Assembly (NCBI GenBank): GCA_009760855.2
Contig: WPIO01000036.1
Span: 2,065,001-2,129,000 of the forward strand
DNA: 64,000 nt
Direction of reading: 5' to 3'
Source: Cristatella mucedo
Taxonomy: Eukaryota; Bryozoa; Phylactolaemata; Cristatellidae
Each line of letters begins with the position of its first letter. Positions within the stretch are counted from its first letter, which is position 1. Both the position numbers and the translations under genes were made by a program. Below the pieces are notes generated by a model. It did not search any database. It had not been told where the DNA came from and saw only the letters and a program-made list of their open reading frames with translations. Shown here piece after piece: positions 45,943 through 55,904 of this stretch.

Positions 45943-47733
45943 GACACATGCAAACGCGAAAATGCCTGCACTCGTTAGCGCTGCTGACTAAAGTGGATAG
46001 CGCACTCAGTAAGGAGACTTGGCACTTCACTTGGCTGTGCTGCCGTCGCCCGCCCTCCGCCAAAAGCTCGAATAAGCGATGCCGAGCCGTCGCCACGACC
46101 GTCCAGTCTCTATTAGTGCCGATCTCGCGGCCTCGAACCTTCTTCGCACATGCACACACAAATGCCCGCGGTCATTAACGGCGATCAAAATGGATGACGA
46201 ACGCTGCAAGGTCACTGACTTGGTGACTTGCGCTCGCTCTATCGCCGAAAGTCCGCCGAGAGGGCGAGGAAGCTCACGAGCTCAGCGACCGTCCAGGTTG
46301 CGCTCGCTCGAGGTCGCGGCGTGAGTCTCCTCGATGTCCAAACGCGAATCGACTGCCATCCAAACGAAATCGCTGTAGGGAATAGAAGATCCTTTTTATA
46401 TCATCAACTTGTCCGACGTTCTTTTGAAACACGAGAAGTGGACGCGCCTATTTCCAAGAGTGAAGCCTTTTTACGGTAACGAGCTCTTCCACGACGGAAA
46501 AAGTGGTTCGCGACACTATTTGCAGGCTTAGGTACACGAATAGAGAATTACGCTTGCAGCTGTGAAGTGCCTCGACGACGAGATCGTGCTAAGACTTCTG
46601 GCAAACCTCGGCAGCGGCTTTGACTGTGCGAGCAAGGTGAGTTCGGCAGCTGCCAGGACACGACGACCGTGCGAAACTAATGATCTTTCTACGATTGCAG
46701 TAACCAAAGGCTTGCACGATTGCGAAAGATTTTCAAGCGTCGCCCGCTGCAAGCGGTCTGCTCGGCACGAGCACGGCGTCTTTAATGCAGCTCACCTCCT
46801 TCAATTAGAGCGAAATCTCGAAGGTTCTGGATCTAGGCGTGTCGGCGGACCGAATAATCTATGCTAACACGTGCAAGCAGCGCGACATGCTGTCATACGC
46901 TCGAGACCATGGCGTCTGCCTGACGACCTTCGACAACGAGGAGGAATTGCACAAATTAAAGGCGACTAGTCCAGCGGCTGAGTAAGACGACTGATGCGAC
47001 AATTTAACCCGGCCTTGTTTTCATGCTGAAATGCCTTAGGCGCTGAATGTGGGCCCGCCGGACGTCCGTGTCAGTGTGTCGGCCTGCCGCATGTGCGTGG
47101 CTGTGCCTAGGCATGCCGGATGTGCGTGGCTGTGCCTAGGCATGCCGGATGTGCGTCGCCGTGCTTCGGCACACCCGACGGCCCGCTGCCTGCACTAATG
47201 CGTTGGGCGCAGTGGCAGCGGCAGATTTTGCTCTGGCTGCTGTTTCACTAGCATATTTCAGGTCGCAGCCGCCGCCGTTGGCTGTTTCAGGCTGCTACTT
47301 CGCATACTGCCGCCGGCAACTGACAAAGTGTTAAGTAGTTTGGGTGGAAAGTTCGGCTGTCCGCCTCTTCGAGTGAGGCCGTTGCTGGAAATTGCCAGGT
47401 CACTCGGGCTGAAGGTCGTCGGCCTGAGGTATAAATGCACGCAAGCTGCTTGCAGGCGGGCAGGTCAGTGTGAGAATGGTGGACGCTGCGCCGTTCTCTA
47501 ACTGACCGGCTTCTCAGAGTGCGAGGAACGAAAAAGACCAGCGTAAGCCGGAGCTGAGAGTCTTGCAGACTCACAGACACCAGTGGAAGCTCTGGATTGA
47601 AGGAAACTCCATTATAGCAGAAGAGTGGGAGTGAGAGATTGCGAGAGAAAGCGTGAGAGAAAAAGGAGAGAGAGCTGGTGGGATTGAGAGGGTGAGGGCG
47701 CGAGACCTAGAGCCTGAAAGAGAAAGAGAGTAT

Positions 47734-47784
<51 letters not shown>

Positions 47785-50700
47785 CGAGAGAGAGAGATCA
47801 ATGGAGAGACAGGGCGAGAGAAAGAAAGAGAGAAAAAAATAGAGAGAGAAGAGAGCGAGAGACAGGAAAAGGAAGAACGTGAGATAAAGAGAGAGAGAGA
47901 GTGAGAGAGAGACAAAGACAGAGACAAAGAGCACTTGCTTTCTAGTTATAGTTAGATTGATAAGAAGAAATGTATAGCTGTTGGTGGGCAGAGAGAAAAA
48001 CATGCAGAGAGTGAACGAGCCAGCTGGCTCGAGACGGCGTAGCCTGACAAGCGAGCTTGGTTTAATACTTCGACTGCGGATGCGACTTTTGGGAGAGAAG
48101 GATCGTGTTTAAAGTAGATTATTGTGTGCGCCTTTAAATTTGCAGCTTCCACGTCGGAAGTGGCTGCTTCTATAGCGCTGCCTTCTCCAAAGCCGTGGTC
48201 GCTGCTGCCACTGCTGCTGAAGTTGCCCGTGAGGTTGGCTTCACCGTGTCTGTCCTGGACATCGGAGGAGGTTTCCCAGGACAAACCAATGTCGCGATTA
48301 CAATCGAAGAGGTGAGCATACGTTAGACGTTGTGGTGCCTCGTCCCGGGCTTGTTTGTTTTCTGCCTGTGACCAACTTTAGTACACGCTGGGATTTGGTC
48401 TAGCGGTTAAGGTGCTCGCCCCGACCGAGGTCTGACTGAGGTTGTGGGCTCGAGCTCCGAGGCATATGTGAAGCGCCTGAATAGAGATTAAGTTCTCTTG
48501 GGGCGCTATATAAATTAATTATATTTATTTATTAAGCGCTCAGCCTGTCGTTACACCGTTTGTGTGATGCACTCGAAGGCATCTATTCGTGGAGGCCAAC
48601 ACTCCGATAGCCAGCATCGAAACGCTCATGCCGTGCCAAGCGATGCGCTGCTCAGAATAACTTGAAACCTTGCCCAAAATAGAGACTGTAAAATGCCACG
48701 GAACCTTAGTTGACATGCCGGCATGGTGTCTCACTCACTGTAGGGCCACAAATATTCATGCCAATAACCAACCAAGGACGAATAAAGTCACTACAATGTA
48801 TACTTTATCTTGTCAGTTTCGCTAACTTTGACCATTTATTAAATATGAATCTGTATTTAAGTTTTGTTACGACTAAGGAAGGGCATGGAGGTACTGCTTT
48901 TCCACTGTCGCAATGGTTTCACTAGCGAAATCTGAAAGGACAGCTGCCACCAGCTGAGGCAAAGAAAGCAGAAAGGACGGAAGCGGAGACGCTGTTTTGT
49001 CAACCGTCTGTCCGGGTAGGGCTGTGCCAGTTTCCTCGAGTAATCCTGCAGAATTTTCTCACATGTCTAAAAAAATACTAGCTGATTTAACAGCCTCTTT
49101 TTTATAGAGACAGAAGAGCCTTTACGGCTATCACCACCGCTTGCAGCGGCGATATAGAATCGCCCGCCACAGGATTCGAAACCACGACCTCGTGGCAGAG
49201 GTCGTGAAAAGCCTAGGCTTACAGGTTTTTAATTTCATTGACTGAATCGCTGGCGCTCTCTCTGTTGAAGCTGGTGGTTCTATCGGGCTCATGCTGCTGA
49301 AATTGCGAACTCATTAAATTAACTCGCCCTGAAGGCAAGAGGATAGTGGTCGTAGGAGTGGTGGGCGATTAGAGGGTACTGAACACCCCCTTTAGTTTGT
49401 CGTCGGCTACGGAGTGCCGCCGGGCATGATCGGTTTCGTTGTGCCGCCGGGCATGCTGACGTTTTGCCGCTTGGAAGTGTCGCGGTCACATGTGAAGTGC
49501 CCAGAAAGCGGTCTAGGTAACTTGGGATGCTTTACACATGCCTACGACTATTACCTTCTTATTATTAGTTCAAGATGCTGCATCGGTTTTTAGTTTCCTT
49601 CCGGCTGACTTATCTCTCTGATTGTGCGGTCATTCGGGCGACCTTCCGGTCAGCTGCCATAGTAACGCTCGAAGGCAGCGAGCTTAAAGAATCAGTGTAT
49701 TGTGAAACGCTTAGCATGGCGGCTGCCGCTTCGGGCTGACATGTTGCTGAACTGATAGGGTACGAGAGAGAGCGTCCTGCCGCCAACCGTTTCCTGCCGC
49801 CAACCGTTTCTCTCTCCGTTTGGCGCAAGTGTATTCACTGCTTCTATAGGCTCAGCTCGCTTAGAGGCTCGCTGAGCGATCGAGTGCTGGCCCGCCGGCA
49901 GTTTTCGCATTGTAGAGCAGTGTGACTTCGCGAATGCAGCGGTGCGGGCGGCGCAGTCAGTGTGGGCAGGGCCATGGCTCATTAGCCAGCCGCTGCTGTA
50001 TCTGAAGATATGTATTGCGGATGCTGTATGCTGGATTGATCTCGATGCTGTATCGCAGCTTGCCATTGAACTTCCGCTTTCTCGCAGGATCTCGAACACC
50101 GTGTGCTGATTGGCATCGAACGCACGCAGAGATTTTTCAGTCTGTATGAAAATTGAGAAGTGGGAATTTATTTTTCCGGTAGTGCAACCTGCCAAATTGG
50201 TCGATTTTAATGTCGTGCCAAAAACATTCACCCGAGAAGGGTAAACTCAAAGCATAACCGTTAACGTAGTCCGTTCAGGTATATGCATCTGTAAGAAAGC
50301 TATGGCGTAAAACGACTTTCATACATTAGCGAGCGGCCTCACGCCAGCTGTGGCTGTCGCATAGACTGACGCCGGACTCGAACCGCTGATGACGCTTCAG
50401 ATCGCCGCCGCCATGATGCCGGCCTTGGACGAGCACTTCCCCGAGAGCGGCGGCGTGCGCTTGATCGCCGAGCCGGGACGATTCTTCGTCGCCTCGGCTG
50501 TGCAGCTGACGGCCAAGGTGATCGGCAAGCGGCTCGACTACGGCGCCGCCGCCTCTGCGACTGCTGCCTCGCCGGCGGCGAATGGCGACGACTCCTCCCC
50601 CGCCTCGGCCGTGCCGAGCCTGGCGAGCTACTACATCAACGACGGCGTCTACTGTTCGTTTCTCTGCGCAAAGCTCGAAAACCTATTTCCGTCCCCTGTC

Positions 50701-50958
50701 CTCCTGTCGTCGAAGGCTCGCGGCTCGCAGCGGGAGCGCATGCTGCCGTCGATGCTGTACGGCCCGACGTGCGACGGCTGCGACGTTTTGCTCAAGGAGG
50801 CCGCTCTGCCGGAGGCTTTCGTCGACGACTGGATGAGCTTCGCCAACATGGGCGCCTACACGCTCACCCTGACGACCCGCTTTAACGGCATGCCGACGCC
50901 TAGGCTGTACTACGTGGCCTTCACTGACGCTCGGTGGCTGCTCGCCAGTAAAGGCTAA
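41108..50958 (+). CDS. Ornithine decarboxylase-family gene 1, complete seven-exon gene
   Basis: Exons 41108-41218, 46379-46475, 46560-46636, 46809-46981, 47291-47428, 48146-48311 and 50401-50958 join to 1320 nt (439 residues plus TAA). The product is a fold-type III PLP decarboxylase, cytosolic and dimeric in known relatives, which make putrescine from ornithine. Visible active-site residues are K72 (PLP lysine in AVKC), D91, E97, R157, K173, H201 (HVGSGC), G239-241 (GGGFPG), E278 and R281 (EPGR), Y338, C378/D379 (CDG), D382 and Y407. The exception is the position equivalent to Asp332 of mammalian and trypanosome ODC, which is E347. The mammalian C-terminal destabilising tail is absent. The catalytic residues make an antizyme inhibitor unlikely; ornithine specificity is uncertain, so I give no symbol. 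Confidence 0.94.
41500..41553. repeat. 18-bp tandem repeat, three copies
   Basis: CTGACTGGCGAGCGTCTG occurs at 41500, 41518 and 41536 (the last with one change). In ODC gene 1 intron 1. Confidence 0.95.
42006..42075. repeat. Short irregular repeats of GGGATATT(T)CC type
   Basis: GGATTATTCACC, GGGATTATTCCTC, GGGATATTTCC, GGGTTATTCCCA and GGGATATTCTGC follow each other at 11-18-bp spacing. A further GGGATATTCC lies at 42283. ODC gene 1 intron 1. Confidence 0.7.
42925..42981 (+). other. Intron 1 segment shared by the two ODC-family genes (copy 1)
   Basis: CGCGAAGGCAAATGGC then GAAGAATGTTC and TTGCCGACG match 63779-63838 at about 50 of 58 bases. Flanking blocks (42715-42860 and 43040-43130) also align with 63345-63520 and 63900-63990. 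Confidence 0.8.
43465..43920 (-). mobile_element. LINE family B 3' fragment in ODC gene 1 intron 1
   Basis: Family tail (GTTTAACGCAGGGGAGTTTT; GCCAACAGACTTCATCG; CAAAGAGAAAGAG) followed by the C-terminal RT segment to about 43920, diverged. Confidence 0.8.
44041..44056. repeat. Poly-C tract
   Basis: Sixteen consecutive C in ODC gene 1 intron 1; likely length-variable. Confidence 0.95.
44200..44545. other. GC-rich unassigned block in ODC gene 1 intron 1
   Basis: Open in several frames (+: KTGLQKIFEVRSPRHNRF; -: 144 codons), with the perfect palindrome CTCGCCTGAGCAGGCGAG at 44389-44406. No family recognised. Confidence 0.35.
44545..45600 (-). mobile_element. LINE family B fragment in ODC gene 1 intron 1
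   Basis: 3' end and C-terminal RT region ([36 protein letters not shown]). It starts with the family 3' tail near 44550 and is truncated in the RT at about 45600. A short internal duplication (GTGGGTCA...AAGAAC) occurs near 45005-45070. Confidence 0.9.
45735..45807 (+). mobile_element. LINE family A 3' tail remnant
   Basis: AAATGTAAAGCGCGTAGAAA then GAGATTGAGTCC...GGCGCTTTATAAAATG and (ATT)n. Confidence 0.8.
45880..45945. repeat. (CA)n microsatellite
   Basis: CA run with a few CATA interruptions, in ODC gene 1 intron 1. Confidence 0.97.
46379..46475 (+). CDS. ODC-family gene 1 exon 2
   Basis: After CTGTAG it reads GIEDPFYIINLSDVLLKHEK then WTRLFPRVKPFY and one base of alanine, with donor GTAACG. 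It aligns with the mammalian DAFYVADLGDIL...LPRVTPFYA. The longest open frame in this stretch is a different, spurious one. Confidence 0.93.
46560..46636 (+). CDS. ODC-family gene 1 exon 3 (PLP lysine)
   Basis: After CTTGCAG it completes alanine and reads VKCLDDEIVLRLLANLGSGF then DCASK, with donor GTGAGT. K72 is the Schiff-base lysine equivalent to Lys69 of mouse ODC. The upstream intron is only 84 nt. Confidence 0.95.
46809..46981 (+). CDS. ODC-family gene 1 exon 4
   Basis: After CAATTAG it reads SEISKVLDLGVSADRIIYAN, TCKQRDMLSYARDHGVCL and TTFDNEEELHKLKATSPAA plus two bases (GA). The segment corresponding to the mammalian antizyme-binding element keeps E141, L142 and K144, but has S124 where mammals have Lys121. 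The donor is GTAAGA. Confidence 0.93.
47091..47180. repeat. 29-bp tandem repeat
   Basis: Two exact units starting ATGTGCGTGGCTGTGCCTAG at 47091 and 47120 and a diverged third from 47149. ODC gene 1 intron 4. Confidence 0.93.
47291..47428 (+). CDS. ODC-family gene 1 exon 5
   Basis: After GTTTCAG it completes glutamate and reads LLLRILPPATDKVLSSLGGK then FGCPPLRVRPLLEIARSLGL and KVVGL plus AG, with donor GTATAA. R157 and K173 (KFG) correspond to ODC Arg154 and Lys169. A stop in the neighbouring frame splits the open-frame track here, so only homology reveals this exon. Confidence 0.92.
47620..47935. repeat. GA-rich purine tract with (GA)n core
   Basis: More than 300 bp are almost entirely purine on the + strand, with pure (GA)n at 47736-47772. 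It lies in ODC gene 1 intron 5, between exons 5 and 6. Confidence 0.95.
48146..48311 (+). CDS. ODC-family gene 1 exon 6
   Basis: After TTTGCAG it completes serine and encodes FHVGSGC, a variable helix, and VSVLDIGGGFPGQTNVAITI then EE, in phase 0 at GTGAGC. H201 stacks on PLP and G239-241 bind its phosphate in the family. Confidence 0.95.
48388..48535 (+). mobile_element. SINE family 2 (tRNA head + LINE-type tail)
   Basis: TTTGGTCTAGCGGTTAAGGT is tRNA-like (A box) and GTGGGCTCGAGCTCC is a B box. The 3' half (AAGCGCCTGAATAGAGATTA, AGTTCTCTTGGGGCGCTATA) closely resembles the family A LINE tail hairpin. Confidence 0.85.
49076..49215 (-). mobile_element. SINE family 1 copy
   Basis: Tail CTAGCTGATTTAACAGCCTC and B box complement GGATTCGAAACC; the tRNA 5' part is cut off near 49215. 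Confidence 0.85.
49495..49570 (+). mobile_element. LINE or SINE 3' tail remnant
   Basis: TGTGAAGTGCCCAGAAAGCG and a TTATTATTAG end resemble the family A tail. Confidence 0.5.
50401..50958 (+). CDS. ODC-family gene 1 exon 7 (C-terminal barrel and active site)
   Basis: After CTTCAG it starts IAAAMMPALDEHFPESGGVR and contains LIAEPGRFF, an acidic/serine-alanine linker (residues 303-330), YYINDGVYCSF, YGPTCDGCD, NMGAYT and FNG, ending LLASKG then TAA. The usual YDHA stretch after NDGVYGSFNC is replaced by KLENLF, putting Glu347 in place of Asp332. The stop comes about where trypanosome ODC ends, without the roughly 40-residue mammalian tail. Confidence 0.95.
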   Translation: MAAAMMPALDEHFPESGGVRLIAEPGRFFVASAVQLTAKVIGKRLDYGAAASATAASPAANGDDSSPASAVPSLASYYINDGVYCSFLCAKLENLFPSPVLLSSKARGSQRERMLPSMLYGPTCDGCDVLLKEAALPEAFVDDWMSFANMGAYTLTLTTRFNGMPTPRLYYVAFTDARWLLASKG

Positions 50959-50959
50959 A

Positions 50960-50965
50960 ATTAAA
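50960..50965 (+). promoter_or_regulatory. Possible poly(A) signal ATTAAA of ODC-family gene 1
   Basis: ATTAAA begins two bases after the TAA stop. It is the nearest hexamer to the gene end but would give a very short 3' UTR. Confidence 0.25.
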
Positions 50966-51134
50966 GCTGTCCGCCGCTCGTCGGCTCCTTAGCTTCCAAA
51001 GATCCATGTAAAGCTAGCGTCACTTCATCTATCGCTTCGAGTCGAGAACAACTAGTCGCCCGTCGCTGTTGATTGCTGTCCAAGTTGCTCTTAAAAGAGC
51101 GATAAGTAGCATCTCGCCTCGAAAGGTATATGGT

Positions 51135-51292
51135 GAGCCGAGATGGCCCACTGGGATAAGCTGATTAGTTGTCACGACCTCAGTCGCGGGTTAGAATCCT
51201 GCGGTGAGCGATCCTGTACTGCCGCTGCGAGCGACGGCGGTGGCCTGTAAGGCTCTCCTGCCGCTATGCAAAAAGAAAGCTGTTAAATAGTA
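51135..51292 (+). mobile_element. SINE family 1 copy
   Basis: GAGATGGCCCACTGGGATAA (A box region), GGGTTAGAATCC (B box), GGTGAGCGATCCTG and CCGCTATGCAAAAAG...GCTGTTAAATAG. It lies about 180 bp after the ODC gene 1 stop. Confidence 0.85.
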
Positions 51293-51384
51293 TGGCGGCG
51301 GGCGGGAACCCTCTAGAAGAGCTTCGCCCGCCCCTTCCCTCCTCGCCAGACACTTCTCCTTCGCCCCGCCCCCTCCGGTTCCAC

Positions 51385-51500
51385 CCAGATCCGGTCTTCT
51401 GGGTAGCATTAAAGAGTCCTCCGCAGACAAGTATAGGCAAATGTGACAGCTGGCACGTGTCGTTGAAAAAAATCCCCTTGCAATCCTGTTGATGATCGTA
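51385..51500 (-). mobile_element. Possible LINE endonuclease fragment
   Basis: GTAGCATTAAAGAGTCCTCC then GCAGACAAGTATAGGCAAAT resembles the GDFN-coding stretch of LINE endonucleases read in reverse. Weak. Confidence 0.3.
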
Positions 51501-54220
51501 GCCCCAGAGGCTAGTTTGTGCTGACCCTCGCAAGCGCTTCTCATCTGCAATCGTGATGATTATGCGCTATCGAAGTCAAAGGTCTCTACAACCTCTTCGA
51601 AGCTTTGCATTATCTACGAGACGTACGGAGTAAGCGCGTGCGTCTGCTTTTATTGGGGCTCAATAAGACACTTGTACCGCTCCCGTAGCACGACAACTGA
51701 ATCGCTGTCTAGGCTCTGAGATCATACTGGAAAAGTGTGATGTGAATTGTTAGTGATAGCGTACCAAAAGTCAGCACGAATACGATATAGACAGAATATT
51801 AATGATGATAAATTGCCAGTTTATACATATACGTTTAAGTATTATTTGATTTATTTATGTTTTACTAGCATGTAGTAACAAATTATCATCGGTATAAATT
51901 ATTCAATTCGAAAATTAAATGCCAGGCGTATAGTTCCGCAAAGGCTCAGTTGCAACGACTAAACGACCAGCAGGCGGTCGCTAAAATTATTCGTCCCGAA
52001 TTAGAATCGATGTAGCATCGAACCAACCAAACCGTCCAAACACTGGCCGGAGAGGGGCAAGTCCTACTCGTTCGAAGGATGCGAGCAAAAGCAACCCCTT
52101 CTAATAAACGGCCATCGGGCGAGTAGGCATACTAATAAAATTAGCTTTTGAAAATGCACGCACGCGTAGAGACCGTCAGAAACGCAATTCCCAGAGTGGA
52201 GAACAATTAAAAAGTGCTCGCTGCTAGCCAGTTAAAGTGTCACTGTAAGACCCGCATTGAAAACGGTTACCAAGGAAGTACGCACGAGTTTGAGCCACCA
52301 GCACGAGCGACTCGCGAGTAGCCTAGCGATGGTGGCGCCTTGAATGAGTAGCTAGCACTGTCGGACTGGCTCGGCTGATCTTGGAAAAAAAGAAAGGAAG
52401 AGCCCAACGCAAAGCGCGCAGTTGGCAGCACACTTGTTATGACCTGCCGACTGACGTAGAGGTTTCATCCACTCCTCCTCCGGAGAGCTCTCACCTAAGC
52501 GGAAGAGGCGCAGTCCGCTCTCGAAAAACGACGGGGTCGTAGCGACCGCGGACATTAGCGCATTAGCTGCGGCGTGAAGGCTCGGTTACAATGAGGCTCA
52601 CCGAGCGGCAGACCGTCGCTAAGACTGACTATCCCGTGTCACGGGTCAGACTCTACATTTCTAGCTGCTTCACTCAGAGGTAATCGCCATAGCGTTTAAA
52701 TACGCAGTTAAAAAAGACAAACGAATGCAATCGTCAAAGGTCTTCTCATCGCTGTTTCAATATTACAGAGACTATGCGCAGCTCCATTATTAGAGTGCCT
52801 GTTGGAGCTACATGTACAAATAAGTAAATTATTTACACTGAGGTCTTGGTCGCGTGAAACCCATCGTAGCTTTACCGTCGGTAGCGCAGCGAATATCGAA
52901 ACGTAAGCGCGACGTGGGCAACGTGTCGAAGTGAGAGCACATCGACTCACTCAACTTTTAATGGTTTATAATAATAAGTTATTTGAAAAGTGAATACACT
53001 GTACGTCTCGCTGCGATAATTGGCATCATGTTGTTCTCTCTCGGACTTTACTTTACTCTATAGTAAAGCACTTTTGTCGTCCTTTCCTTTTTGGAGGCGT
53101 CCGACGAGCAGCCGCAGCAGCATCTCGATTGTGGGAACAATGTCAGAAGTCATAATGTCGGTAGTCCTCTATAAATAGAGTTGCCTATTTTAATCTGCGA
53201 AGTAAATTCGTAAATCTTTTGAGCAAGTTAAGAACTGTAGCAGATATGCATATGGGCTCTGTATTCGCACACGTACCGGGCATCTAACCGTTGCGTACTG
53301 TTGTTCGACATGACTGACGCCGTCTGGTTACGCCACCATTCTAAATATTAATACCAGCTCGGACAAACGATCCTCCCGCAAAGCAAAGGTCTGTCTATTC
53401 ATGCATGCAACTATGCGTTTCTTAGGTATCGTTTGCACGATGAACCGTGAGGGAGGCGTATGCACCCAACTTAGCGTTAGGCGTCGTCCGTTCTAAAACG
53501 ATGGAAGACCTGCATGTACCGACGGACGAACTAACACTTGCACCGAGAGGAATTTCTCGGACGCGTTCTGCAGTGATTCTCGCTCCGCTTCTCCTTAGAA
53601 ATATCCGGGCTTTCTTCCTGTCGCCATATCTTGGCATATCGGATGCACACTGTCATTTTCACATCGCGCGAGCGGTTTTATCGACGAGGCATTTTCGCTC
53701 GCCGCAGACTTCGCAGGCGCACTCGAAAGTAACTTCCGCTTTTCAGAGCACGCAGCGGCAGCCTTCGAAAAAAAAGCTACTCACGTTGACACTTTAGCAA
53801 TTGATACGAAACTCTGCGAGAAACGAAGCGGCTCACAAACAATATAACAATATTCTGTCGCGCACTGCAGCTTTCCTTATAGAAGTTGGTTCGCTCAGGA
53901 CAGCGTTCCCCTGAACAGCTCCGCCAGCTTTCGGTGCGTGGGAGTCCATCTGTTATGCGAAGGCGGATTTAAGTCTGATGAAAACCCAGCGCGTGAAGGG
54001 TTATTTTGTATACACGTTGGGCTGGAGTGACCGCAACCCGTCAGTTGCAGCTGGGCAGTGATATGCTTCCGACGGAAAGCCACCTGATTTTTGCCGCTTC
54101 GGCAGCAACCGGAAGGCGCCGTACTTAAAACGGCCAACTTCCCAGGGGTCTCACGTTTTTCGGTCGTCACTTTCTGGCTCCGGTCCGTCTCTAGTGAATT
54201 CTAGAGGTCAAGAACGTCAA
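51500..54220. other. Intergenic, no gene recognised
   Basis: AT-richer DNA with no repeat family I can name. The + frame 53447-53797 (116 codons) is the longest and has no recognisable motif. Confidence 0.45.
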
Positions 54221-54256
54221 GATGGCTCTTAGGGAGCACCGAGAGCAGAAAGACAG

Positions 54257-54648
54257 CTCCGACCGCGAATCCGACCGTGCATCCGACCGCGCATCCGACC
54301 GCGCATCCGACCGCGCATCCGACCGCGCATCCGACCGCGCATCCGACCGCGCATCCGACCGCGCATCCGACCGCGCATCCGACCGCGCATCCGACCGCGC
54401 ATCCGACCGCGCATCCGACCGCGCATCCGACCGCGCATCCGACCGCGCATCCGACCGCGCATCCGACCGCGCATCCGACCGCGCATCCGACCGCGAATCT
54501 GACCACGCATCCGACCCCGCATCCGATCCCGCATCCGACCGCACATCCGACCGCGCATTCGACCCAGCATCAGACCCCGCATCCGACCCCGCTTCCGACA
54601 CCGCATCTGACCCCGCATCCAACCCCGCATCCGACCCCGCATCGGATT
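54257..54648. repeat. Minisatellite, 12-bp unit CGCGCATCCGAC
   Basis: About 33 units. The first half is nearly perfect; the distal part carries variants (CCCGCATCCGAC, CCGCTTCCGAC). All frames are open. The + strand reads Asp-Arg-Ala-Ser repeats from an ATG at 54222 to 54773, and the - strand also stays open. No splice-linked or homologous coding context is visible, so I call it a repeat. Confidence 0.93.
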
Positions 54649-55597
54649 CACCGGCATTGGCATGGCTGATACACAGTGCGGACTCAGTTTTCCCGACGCT
54701 TGCAATAGTCACTCATTTTTTTAGACATCAAGGGTGTTTGGTGACGCGGGAATGGCGACTAACACCTGAGTAATTCTGGCTTGTTCTTTTCGGCATCGAA
54801 ATTCTAGTGGCGGACAAGCAGCCGCAAGTTGCAATATAAAGCAGATGCTAGAGAGGCGGAAATCAACGAGATGACACTGCCATTTTGATTCACTTGCCAT
54901 TTATTTTGTGGATTTCGCTAAGAAACCTCAGATAAATGCAGAAGAACTCAATGATAACTAGCTGAGGAGAAATGAGACGGGTGCTTCACAGCATTCGCTC
55001 CTAGCTTCCAAGTGATTGAAGGTATAGCTATTGGTGGGCGGAATGAGTTCACGCTGTTAAAGTGAACGCACTCCAAAAAGCACCGCAAAATAGCTGCTGT
55101 TTGAAGCCCTTTTGTACTTTTTGTGGAAAAAAGATCATGTATCGCTACTGGAACCACGATTTCATTTCGTGATTTGGCTGGTGTTACAGTAGAAAGTCTG
55201 GCTCTTTCCTTCGGGATGGTTCCATGCTTTTAAATCCCGGAGCAGCAGATGACACGCCCACTAGCGATATCCGAGCACTAATCACACCGCGAGAACTTGC
55301 GGCGGAGTAGAAGATAAATTCTATTTACGATTAACTGAAAACGTGGTTCCTACCTACCGTTTGCCAAGATTTCACAGGAGAAAATATTTCCAATCAAGGC
55401 ACACGAACGCGGTAAATGCGCTGAGGACAAGGATACGCAAATCAGGAAGGTTTCACAGCAGCGCCGCTGGCTTGGAGTCAGTGCAGCGATCGGACGACGG
55501 GGAGTGACGATAACGGCTCAGGAGCAAACAGCAGCATCTGGAAAGCGGCTGCACCATTCAAGCCTTACCGGTTATCTATTTCAAGGTTGATGGCTGT

Positions 55598-55725
55598 TAT
55601 CGGAATAAACTATTTTGAGAGTACCATCGTAGACTTGGACAGCGCTTGGTTGTATCTTATCGGAATAAACTGTGAGAGTACCGTGTCAGACTTGGACGGC
55701 GCTTGCTTGCATATATTATATATTG
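55598..55725. repeat. 60-bp tandem duplication and AT run
   Basis: TTATCGGAATAAACT...AGACTTGGACAGCGCTTG occurs at 55598 and, slightly changed, at 55658. A TATATTATATATT run follows to about 55760. Confidence 0.9.
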
Positions 55726-55904
55726 CTTGCATATATTATATATTATATATATATATATTGTAGATAAAAAATGATTTCCAGAAGTCTTTTAACTTTTTTG
55801 TATCATTTGCAATCCAGTCACACAAATTACGTGCGGACGTGCCTATGAGGACGCCTTGCATTGTCTGTCAGCAAATCAAACTATTCACTCCAAAAAACGG
55901 TCAA

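Larger units (their letters stand above)
48540..50400. other. ODC gene 1 intron 6
   Basis: Holds a SINE at 49076 and tail remnants. The 179-codon - strand frame at 50231-49692 shows no recognised family and overlaps no splice-consistent exon. Confidence 0.45.

Noticed and set aside
47571-48003. Ser-Leu-rich - strand frames resembling a membrane protein
   Set aside because: They are translations of the (CT)n complement of a purine tract.
50389-50400. Starting the last ODC exon at the ATG at 50389
   Set aside because: 50398-50400 is the CAG acceptor; the homologous reading begins with ATC at 50401 in the same frame, so the upstream ATG is intronic.
53447-53797. 116-codon + frame as a gene
   Set aside because: No recognisable domain, no splice-consistent partners, and no codon bias distinct from its surroundings.
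54191-54712. - strand frames of Arg-Ser-Asp-Ala and Gly-Cys-Ala-Val repeats
   Set aside because: Reverse translations of the 12-bp minisatellite.
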